DNA of 9,032 bases from RUG760 sp045642205 (GTDB lineage Bacteria > Bacillota > Clostridia > Lachnospirales > Bianqueaceae), in contig JAZUIK010000135.1 in the NCBI GenBank assembly GCA_045642205.1, positions 1-9,032 of the forward strand, given 5' to 3'. The translations under genes were made by a program, and so were the position numbers. A model generated the notes under the pieces. It was not told where the DNA came from, made no database searches, and saw nothing but the letters and a program-made list of their open reading frames with translations. The stretch's first letter is position 1, and each line of letters begins with the position of its first letter. Positions 1 through 4,870 of the stretch are shown piece by piece.

Positions 1-27
1 AAAAAGATTATTCTCGAGTAAATAGCC

Positions 28-1017
28 TTACGGCTTACATCCCGGACAAGGCTTATATCCCTCTTCGATCGCTTCCTCTCTGGTTCCATAGAACAGAAGC
101 TTATTGCGTGCACTCATCGTAGCTGCACTGTCGCAGGAAGGAAGATGGAAATAAAGGGAGTTTCGATTGACAATGTAGGTAGGCTCATTCTCTCCGGAAG
201 TGTCGATCTCCAGTTCTCCGTCATATACGATACCGGTATTGTAGTCGATCACTTTTCCATCAGATGGATCCTCTACATTGTAGCAGAAGATACAGAAGCA
301 GATATCCTTACCATTGTCAGCAAGAGAATATGCCTCCATCAGAAGGCCGCGGCAGATCAGTTCGTTCCCCTGGAAAATGGGTGTTACACGATAGAGCACA
401 TTTGTATCTGTCTCTCTGACATAATCACCCACCTGTTCCTCGAAGGGAAGCATAGCTTCACCGTTCAGATAGTGCGTTCCGGTGATCAGGTTCAGCTCAT
501 TGGCATTTTCACCGCACAGCTGAAAAGCGATCAGATGGGAACGCTCGTAGCCGGAATTCTTCTGCCATCCGGAGGGATGGATCTCGTGGATATCTCCACG
601 ATCCTCTGTGGGCATCAATGCTGTATCCAGACAGGCCATGGCCATACCGCAGCGTCCCAGTTCATCCAGCGGTGAATAGTACTCGTAATAGCCTTCCAGG
701 GCTTCCTCGATCTCTTCCTGTGTAAAGAAAGGCTTGTTGCCGTTGATCTCAGCATAGTAGTATCCGGCATACGCTGGCACATCCGCATAGGTAAAGCTGT
801 CATATGTCAGATCGCCCCGGACAGTTGCCTGAGAGGTCGTAGTTGCAATACTTTCCTTTTCTGTTGACGGATCACCGGTCTCGCCAGAGTTCTCTATAAG
901 CGTGGAATTTACCATTCCATCTCCATCCAGGACTTCAAACATACATCCGGATAGCAAAAGCACAGAACTCATCAAAAGACAGATCAGTCGCAGGATATTT
1001 TTTCTGGACATCTTCAT
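28..1017 (-). CDS. Lipoprotein DNA/RNA non-specific endonuclease with C-terminal Ada-like zinc-binding tail
   Basis: This is probably a secreted, membrane-anchored nuclease that degrades extracellular DNA or RNA. Residues 1-25 form a lipoprotein signal: basic start, hydrophobic stretch, lipobox LLSGC with Cys25. Residues about 26-70 are a Ser/Thr/Glu-rich linker. The nuclease domain spans about 70-262 and resembles the streptococcal Spd/mitogenic-factor type (Endonuclease_NS_2): HPSGW (147-151), YERSHLIAFQL (157-167) with catalytic His161, and NLITGTHYLN (176-185), whose Asn residues match the metal-ligand region. The family usually has N or D before RSH; here it is Glu158. The tail (281-329) has FHLPSC (290-295) and GYKPCPGC (320-327), so Cys295, Cys324 and Cys327 with His291 could bind zinc as in Ada-like domains. 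The start is uncertain: AAGGAGG lies 4 nt before the ATG at 1017 and 10 nt before an in-frame ATG at 1011. The gene lies downstream of yebC, behind a hairpin. The fold assignment is firm; the substrate is inferred. Confidence 0.9.
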   Translation of the reverse strand: MKMSRKNILRLICLLMSSVLLLSGCMFEVLDGDGMVNSTLIENSGETGDPSTEKESIATTTSQATVRGDLTYDSFTYADVPAYAGYYYAEINGNKPFFTQEEIEEALEGYYEYYSPLDELGRCGMAMACLDTALMPTEDRGDIHEIHPSGWQKNSGYERSHLIAFQLCGENANELNLITGTHYLNGEAMLPFEEQVGDYVRETDTNVLYRVTPIFQGNELICRGLLMEAYSLADNGKDICFCIFCYNVEDPSDGKVIDYNTGIVYDGELEIDTSGENEPTYIVNRNSLYFHLPSCDSAATMSARNKLLFYGTREEAIEEGYKPCPGCKP

Positions 1018-1020
1018 CGA

Positions 1021-1028
1021 TCCTCCTT
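1021..1028 (-). promoter_or_regulatory. Ribosome binding site of the nuclease gene
   Basis: The minus strand reads AAGGAGGA, a near-perfect Shine-Dalgarno sequence. Its spacing is short to the ATG at 1017 and long to the ATG at 1011, so it does not settle which is used. It lies only about 17 nt downstream of the hairpin at 1045-1072. Confidence 0.8.
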
Positions 1029-1044
1029 CAAGAATGTATATAAC

Positions 1045-1072
1045 AAAGCGGCAAAGAAACCTTTGCCGCTTT
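1045..1072 (-). terminator. Hairpin terminator between yebC and the nuclease gene
   Basis: A perfect 12-bp inverted repeat (AAAGCGGCAAAG / CTTTGCCGCTTT) closes a 4-nt loop. On the minus strand the GC-rich part of the stem is followed by TTTGTTATATA, a fair U-tract, so it can end the yebC transcript. The plus-strand reading ends in TTTTAT, but no plus-strand gene lies upstream to need it. Because it sits between every candidate upstream promoter and the nuclease ribosome binding site, it may also act as an attenuator for the nuclease gene; that part is inference. Confidence 0.75.
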
Positions 1073-1106
1073 TATCGATCGATCAAATGATACCGGGATA
1101 TTTAGC

Positions 1107-1250
1107 TTAATCCCAATTATCAAACCACAATATGGTCTTAATTCTTTGAATTAATCCCAATTATCAAACCATAACTGTCCTTGATCAAAGATCAATCCCA
1201 GGTTATCCAATCATAACTGTGCTTGATCAAAGATCAATCCCAGTTATGAT
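1107..1250 (-). repeat. Degenerate tandem repeat array derived from the 3' end of yebC
   Basis: Four imperfect copies begin at plus-strand positions 1107, 1151, 1192 and 1234, with periods of 44, 41 and 42 bp; the last copy is the coding end of yebC itself (His-Asn-Trp-Asp-stop). Positions 1107-1127 and 1151-1171 are identical over 21 bp, and 1171-1200 matches 1213-1242 with one mismatch in 30. Each interval carries a short palindrome: TTGATCAAAGATCAA at 1181-1195 and 1223-1237, and TTAATTCTTTGAATTAA at 1138-1154. The array fills most of the otherwise gene-free 216-bp gap between the nuclease and yebC. Confidence 0.85.
1160..1188 (-). promoter_or_regulatory. Possible sigma-A promoter inside the repeat array, toward the nuclease gene
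   Basis: On the minus strand TTGATC (1188-1183) is followed after 17 nt by GATAAT (1165-1160), matching the consensus at 4/6 and 5/6 positions. The neighbouring copy has the same layout with TTGATC (1230-1225) and GATAAC (1207-1202). These are the only reasonable promoter candidates seen for the nuclease gene, but the sequence is AT-rich and repetitive, so a chance match is possible. Confidence 0.4.
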
Positions 1251-1950
1251 AGACGTTCTGAACGTCGTCGAGGTCTTCCAGTGCATCGACCAGCTTTTCC
1301 ATGGTTGCTGCGACTTCCTCGTCGTCGTTGGAAACGGTGTTCTGGGGGATCCAGCCGATGGAACCTTCGGTGATCTCATAGCCGGCTGCTTCCAGAGCTT
1401 CATAAACGGCATTGAATGCGCCCTGCTCGCAGAGAACTTCAGCAACACCCTCTTCAACTTCCATATCGTCAGCACCTGCATCCAGAGCGACCATCATCAG
1501 CTCTTCCTCGTCCTTGCCCTCAGCATTGACGAAGATCTGTCCCTTCTTATCGAACATGAAGGAGACACAGCCGGTGGTTCCCATGTTTCCGCCGTTACGG
1601 GAGAAAGCATAGCGTACATCAGCAGCGGTACGATTGTGGTTCTCGGTAAGGCACTCGACCAGGATAGCGATACCTGCGGGACCGTAGCCCTCGTAGATGA
1701 TTGCTTCGTAATCCATATCCTGCTGGCCTTCAGCCTTCTTGATGGAACGCTGGATATTTTCGTTAGGCATGTTAGCTGCCTTACACTTGGAGATAACGTC
1801 TCTCAGCTTAGAGTTGGAAGCGGGATCGGAACCACCTTCCTTGATAGCAACGACAAGCTCACGTCCCAGCTTGGTAAAGATCTTACCCTTCTGAGCGTCT
1901 GCCTTTTCCTTCTTGTGCTTAATGTTGGCAAATTTTGAATGTCCGGACAT
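1234..1950 (-). CDS. yebC: YebC/PmpR/TACO1-family protein
   Basis: This 238-residue cytoplasmic protein has the usual YebC length. The family was long annotated as transcriptional regulators; TACO1 and bacterial YebC-type proteins have since been tied to translation, including relief of ribosome stalling. The hallmark N-terminus MSGHSKFANIKHKKEKADAQ is followed by the conserved KIFTKLGRELVVAIKEGG, the NMPNENIQRSIKKA helix (residues about 63-76) and the EGYGPAGIAILVECLTENHNRT segment (about 87-108), with an acidic C-terminal domain. The ATG at 1950 is chosen because it starts the family N-terminus and has GAGG 8 nt upstream (1959-1962). The frame stays open to a GTG at 2004, but that lies upstream of the predicted -10 box. 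The stop codon lies inside the palindrome of the tandem repeat array. The gene is probably transcribed alone. Confidence 0.97.
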   Translation of the reverse strand: MSGHSKFANIKHKKEKADAQKGKIFTKLGRELVVAIKEGGSDPASNSKLRDVISKCKAANMPNENIQRSIKKAEGQQDMDYEAIIYEGYGPAGIAILVECLTENHNRTAADVRYAFSRNGGNMGTTGCVSFMFDKKGQIFVNAEGKDEEELMMVALDAGADDMEVEEGVAEVLCEQGAFNAVYEALEAAGYEITEGSIGWIPQNTVSNDDEEVAATMEKLVDALEDLDDVQNVYHNWD

Positions 1951-1994
1951 GTGTATAACCTCGTTGTAAATTAAGAATACATAGTAACCCGAGA

Positions 1995-2023
1995 ATTTTA
2001 TCACAAAGTTTTTCTGATTACAA
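1995..2023 (-). promoter_or_regulatory. Predicted sigma-A promoter of yebC
   Basis: On the minus strand TTGTAA (2023-2018) is followed after 17 nt by TAAAAT (2000-1995), preceded by TGA, an extended -10. The expected transcript start near 1988 gives a leader of about 38 nt before the ATG at 1950. It lies in the 93-bp gap after yigZ, where I see no convincing hairpin terminator for the upstream operon. Confidence 0.7.
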
Positions 2024-2043
2024 CAGACAAAACCTTATTTTCC

Positions 2044-2694
2044 TTAGATCGGATCATCAAACAGGCGGATCTCTCCGTCTTTCAAAGCACCCCAGGTCTT
2101 TCCTCTGATCTCCAGATGGAGTTTTCCATCCGTAGCCGAAACGATCTCTTTTTCGAAAGCTGCCGTTTCTTCTTCCGGGATGAGAAGATGCATGGTCACA
2201 CCATCCGCATAATCGATCCCCTCCTGAGGATAACCGCTCTTTCCTACCAGATACTGCATCTTACCAAGGAACGTATAGTCCATGACGATACAGCAGCGAT
2301 TGAAGATCTTCTTTTCGATAATCCCCGCTGCCTCCAGGGCAATCTGTGCTCCCTTGGTATACGCTCTTACCAGTCCGCCGGTCCCGAGCAAAGTACCGCC
2401 AAAGTATCTGGTAACGATGACCAGTACATTTTTGACATCTGCTCCTAAAATAACATCCAGCGTAGGTTTTCCTGAAGTACCGGAGGGCTCTCCGTCATCT
2501 GAAAAACGCTGCAGGTCATTGGCCAGTCGGTAGGCAAAGACATTATGAGACGCATCCCAGTAGGTCTTTCGGGTCTCCTCCAGGATCATCCTGGCTTCTT
2601 CCTCGGAATAGACCGGCCATGCCTGTCCGATAAAGCGAGACTTTTTTTCCACATGTTCATCCATGCCATGTCCCGCAACGGTCTTATATCCCAT
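2044..2694 (-). CDS. yigZ: YigZ/IMPACT (UPF0029) family protein
   Basis: This 216-residue cytoplasmic protein belongs to the family of E. coli YigZ, B. subtilis YvyE and eukaryotic IMPACT. The eukaryotic member modulates Gcn2 signalling; the bacterial role is not settled. The N-terminal UPF0029 domain (about 15-125) shows KKSRFIG (17-23), the hallmark RFSDDGEPSGTSGKP (63-77) and TRYFGGTLLGTGGLVRAYT. The C-terminal part (about 135-205) fits the DUF1949 domain, and the length is typical. The ATG at 2694 has GGGAG 9 nt upstream, inside the last codons of the LCP gene, and the two genes are only 4 nt apart. They are therefore probably co-transcribed and translationally coupled, although no functional link between a cell-wall ligase and YigZ is known to me. 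Confidence 0.95.
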   Translation of the reverse strand: MGYKTVAGHGMDEHVEKKSRFIGQAWPVYSEEEARMILEETRKTYWDASHNVFAYRLANDLQRFSDDGEPSGTSGKPTLDVILGADVKNVLVIVTRYFGGTLLGTGGLVRAYTKGAQIALEAAGIIEKKIFNRCCIVMDYTFLGKMQYLVGKSGYPQEGIDYADGVTMHLLIPEEETAAFEKEIVSATDGKLHLEIRGKTWGALKDGEIRLFDDPI

Positions 2695-2698
2695 GAAC

Positions 2699-4558
2699 TT
2701 ACTCTCCCTTTTCGCCGTTCAGACAACGCTGGAGCATTTCTTTTGCTGCTTCAACACTGTCATCATTCAACCAGACCACCGAGGCTTCTCCTCCGGAATA
2801 GGTGAACTGAGAATCACACCATCCGCTGACCTCCATGGACTCGATCTGCCAGTTGGTACCGTTGGAAAGCTGCTGCTTGACCAGATAGGAAACTCTCTGC
2901 TGGCTCATATCCGTCAGCATACAATCATCCACCGCATCCAGAAAACTGGTGTAATTCATCAGGATGGAAGGAGACGTCGCCTTGTCGATGATCGCCTGGA
3001 TCATGAGCATCTGGTTTCTTCCTCGCTGGAAATCACCATCACCAAAGGCATATCTCTCACGAACAAAGGCCAGAGCCTCTTCTCCGTTGACCTGGTTTTC
3101 TCCTGCATCGAAATAGTATCCGCCGCTGGCAGTGAAGCTCATATCTGACTTTACCGTTACTCCACCCAGTGCATCAACGATGCCCTGGAATCCGGAGAAA
3201 TTGACGCGGACATAGCAATCCACATCCACATCATACAGATCACTGAGCACATCCATAGATGCATCGATGCCATAGATACCCACGTGGGTCAGCTTATCCA
3301 TTGCACCTCCGCCCACATAATCAGGAAGGTTCAGATAAGCATCTCTGGGAGTAGTAACCATGGCGATCTTACCGGTAGACGGATTGATCGCCATCAGGAT
3401 ATTGACGTCACTTCGCCCTTCACCCTCTACCTCACCGTAACTGTCGTTACCTGTTAAGTAGACCACAAAGGGTTTATCTGCTTTTTCTTCTCTTGCACCG
3501 AAAAGACCGCTTCCCAGTCCATCCTTTATGGATCCCGCTGCAAACATATTGCTCATGGCTGCATTGGTCTGCCACAGGTAGAAGGTTCCAAGACCTAAAA
3601 GAAGGATCAGAAAGATACTGCAGCCCTTACCAAAGCCTCTTGTCGCTTTGACATTCTGAAACAGCAGCATCAACAGCCATAGTCCAAACAGGGCACCGCA
3701 TCCGATCAGGAAATACTTCATGGGAAGCACATCCATCATCAGAAGGAGTGCGATGATACAACCGGTCAAAAGGAACTGGATCGTCAAAAGAAAACCGCCA
3801 AAGATATTCTTCTTCTTTTTCTCCGGTTGCACATTTCCCATCTGAGATGACATCCCCATCATAACGGAATTCATGGAATCTATCTGTTTTTCCTGGAGCT
3901 TCGCCAGTTTGGCTTCCGCTTTTTCCGCACGCCTTCTCTCTCTTCTGGTCTCAAAGCTTTCATACCCTTCGTAATCATAATCATCCTCCTTCTCCTCCGG
4001 AAGCGGAGAAGAAACAGAGGGATAACCGGACTGATTCATCATCTGATTGCCATAAGGCTGCTGAGGAATTCCCTGATAGGGACCGTAAGGCTGCTGAGGG
4101 GCATATCCACCCTGAGGAAGATTCTGGCGAGGATAATCCTCCGGATAACCATACATTCCCTGAGGCATCTGCGGATAGTTCTGTCCTGCGTAAGGCATCT
4201 GCCCATAGGTTTGTTGGGGATACCCTTGCGGATAACCTTGGGGTACTGCACCCTGGGGATACCCAGAAACCTGGCCACCCTGCCCTGGCATTCCACCCTG
4301 ATAGGGAGCCTGCGGCTGGTGGGACGCATAGTTCACCTGTCCCTTTGTTTCTCCCGGAATCTGGATCCCTTTAGATTGCTGCATCCTGGGATCATAAAAC
4401 TCTTCATATTGCCGATCGACCTGATAGGCCGGTTTCCTTTGCTCGGACTCGGATTTAAATGAATATCGTGTCTGTTCCGGAGAATATCTGGTGTAATCCT
4501 GTGGATTTTGTCCGTTGGGATTTCCTCCGGACATCTGAGGATCAAATCGTTCGCTCAT
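2699..4558 (-). CDS. LCP (LytR-CpsA-Psr) family cell-wall glycopolymer transferase with disordered N-terminus and three membrane spans
   Basis: LCP enzymes move undecaprenyl-linked glycopolymers (wall teichoic acid, capsule) onto peptidoglycan on the outer membrane face. This 619-residue protein is long for the family. Residues about 76-180 are a Tyr/Gln/Gly/Pro-rich disordered stretch; about 202-225 is a charged helix, possibly a coiled coil. Hydrophobic spans lie near 254-275, 281-301 and 311-330, where many LCP proteins have one. The LCP domain follows (about 363-565) with GRSDVNIL (Arg382, Asp384), TTPRDAYL (Arg405, Asp406), VNFSGFQGIVDALGGV and the late arginine cluster AFVRERYAFGDGDFQRGRNQ (498-517). 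The key acidic and arginine residues are present, so it is probably active. The ATG at 4558 is chosen for AAGGAG 5 nt upstream; the frame is open to 4633, but the extra 25 residues have no visible ribosome binding site. It heads an operon with yigZ and diverges from the PBP gene. Confidence 0.93.
   Translation of the reverse strand: MSERFDPQMSGGNPNGQNPQDYTRYSPEQTRYSFKSESEQRKPAYQVDRQYEEFYDPRMQQSKGIQIPGETKGQVNYASHQPQAPYQGGMPGQGGQVSGYPQGAVPQGYPQGYPQQTYGQMPYAGQNYPQMPQGMYGYPEDYPRQNLPQGGYAPQQPYGPYQGIPQQPYGNQMMNQSGYPSVSSPLPEEKEDDYDYEGYESFETRRERRRAEKAEAKLAKLQEKQIDSMNSVMMGMSSQMGNVQPEKKKKNIFGGFLLTIQFLLTGCIIALLLMMDVLPMKYFLIGCGALFGLWLLMLLFQNVKATRGFGKGCSIFLILLLGLGTFYLWQTNAAMSNMFAAGSIKDGLGSGLFGAREEKADKPFVVYLTGNDSYGEVEGEGRSDVNILMAINPSTGKIAMVTTPRDAYLNLPDYVGGGAMDKLTHVGIYGIDASMDVLSDLYDVDVDCYVRVNFSGFQGIVDALGGVTVKSDMSFTASGGYYFDAGENQVNGEEALAFVRERYAFGDGDFQRGRNQMLMIQAIIDKATSPSILMNYTSFLDAVDDCMLTDMSQQRVSYLVKQQLSNGTNWQIESMEVSGWCDSQFTYSGGEASVVWLNDDSVEAAKEMLQRCLNGEKGE
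4019..4333 (-). repeat. Low-complexity Y/Q/G/P coding repeat in the LCP gene
   Basis: This in-frame stretch encodes degenerate short units such as GYPQ, PQGY, QQPYG and PYQG. The DNA repeats (variants of ggataacc and ctgctgagg on the plus strand) are imperfect, so it looks like old slippage-born expansion rather than a fresh microsatellite. The encoded part is predicted to be disordered. Confidence 0.8.
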
Positions 4559-4573
4559 AGATTCTCCTTGCTT

Positions 4574-4630
4574 GTCATACAAGCGTATCATGCTTATCCA
4601 TGCCGTCATGCATAACATCAAAGTCATGCA
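4574..4630 (-). repeat. Cluster of short direct repeats in the LCP leader
   Basis: On the plus strand GTCATGCA occurs exactly at 4605-4612 and 4623-4630 (18 bp apart), with weaker versions ATCATGCT at 4587-4594 and GTCATACA at 4574-4581. The cluster lies between the predicted transcript start and the LCP ribosome binding site. It could be a protein- or RNA-binding site, or chance. Confidence 0.4.
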
Positions 4631-4662
4631 CACTAGGCTTTATATAATGAAAGGTTGTTTTC

Positions 4663-4692
4663 AAAAAAGTCATGGTTCTTTCACAGAACCAT
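4663..4692 (-). terminator. Terminator-like hairpin in the LCP leader (candidate attenuator)
   Basis: On the minus strand ATGGTTCT (4692-4685), a 5-nt loop and AGAACCAT (4679-4672) form a perfect 8-bp stem, followed after GAC by six T (4668-4663). No minus-strand gene lies upstream whose transcript needs ending, so the position between the predicted promoter and the LCP gene fits a leader attenuator or a terminated RNA of about 40 nt. The stem is AU-rich and so only moderately stable. Confidence 0.5.
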
Positions 4693-4706
4693 CGTGAATG
4701 CAGAGT

Positions 4707-4735
4707 ATTATATCACAGAGTAGCAAAAGTTGAAA
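4707..4735 (-). promoter_or_regulatory. Predicted promoter of the LCP-yigZ operon
   Basis: On the minus strand TATAAT (4712-4707) is a perfect -10, preceded by TGTGA, an extended -10. A weak -35, TTTCAA (4735-4730), lies 17 nt upstream and is the reverse complement of the PBP gene's -35. The start would fall near 4700, giving a leader of about 140 nt. A second, poorer candidate is TATAAA (4644-4639) with TTTTTG upstream. Confidence 0.55.
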
Positions 4736-4758
4736 GTGTCCCGATTTTCTGCTATAAT
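4730..4758 (+). promoter_or_regulatory. Predicted sigma-A promoter of the class A PBP gene
   Basis: TTGAAA (4730-4735), a 17-nt spacer and TATAAT (4753-4758) with an upstream TGC extended -10 make this the best promoter in the window. A start near 4765 gives a leader of about 106 nt before the ATG at 4871. Confidence 0.85.
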
Positions 4759-4788
4759 ATCGTGAACTTTTATCATCATTTAGAACCA

Positions 4789-4856
4789 CAGAGCGAAAGC
4801 TCTGAAAGATATACCCGGTTTCCCCTGTACCCTTTGTCCTTTAAAGGTTTGCAGGG
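4789..4856 (+). promoter_or_regulatory. Structured 5' leader of the PBP mRNA
   Basis: Two hairpins can be drawn. CAGAGC-GAAA-GCTCTG (4789-4804) is a perfect 6-bp stem with a GNRA tetraloop. Further down, CCCTG (4823-4827) pairs with CAGGG (4852-4856), enclosing CCTTT (4831-4835) paired with AAAGG (4843-4847). The second ends 6 nt before the GAGG ribosome binding site. There is no U-tract and I recognise no known riboswitch. Confidence 0.4.
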
Positions 4857-4862
4857 ATGTGA

Positions 4863-4866
4863 GAGG
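4863..4866 (+). promoter_or_regulatory. Ribosome binding site that decides the PBP start
   Basis: GAGG within GAGAGGA lies 4 nt before the ATG at 4871. The in-frame GTG at 4859 overlaps this region and has only AGGG 2 nt upstream, which is too close; the ATG is therefore preferred. Confidence 0.55.
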
Positions 4867-4870
4867 AAAT

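Noticed and set aside
1..27. Possible terminator after the nuclease gene
   Set aside because: The minus strand ends in five T at the window edge, but only a weak stem around CTCGAG is visible and the rest lies outside the window.
145..675. 176-codon plus-strand frame opposite the nuclease gene
   Set aside because: The nuclease on the other strand has a signal peptide, catalytic motifs and a ribosome binding site; this frame has none of these.
1107..1250. CRISPR-like array
   Set aside because: The units are directly tandem, degenerate, few, and derive from the yebC end; there are no unique spacers and no cas genes nearby.
1219..1938. 239-codon plus-strand frame opposite yebC
   Set aside because: It lies antisense to a clearly conserved yebC gene, and its Leu/Val/Ser-rich product resembles no known protein.
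1951..2004. 18-residue N-terminal extension of YebC from a GTG at 2004
   Set aside because: The universal MSGHSK start is at 1950 with its own ribosome binding site, and the predicted -10 box (1995-2000) lies downstream of the GTG.
4559..4633. 25-residue N-terminal extension of the LCP protein
   Set aside because: There is no ribosome binding site ahead of 4633, whereas AAGGAG precedes the ATG at 4558; the region is better explained as leader with repeated GTCATGCA motifs.
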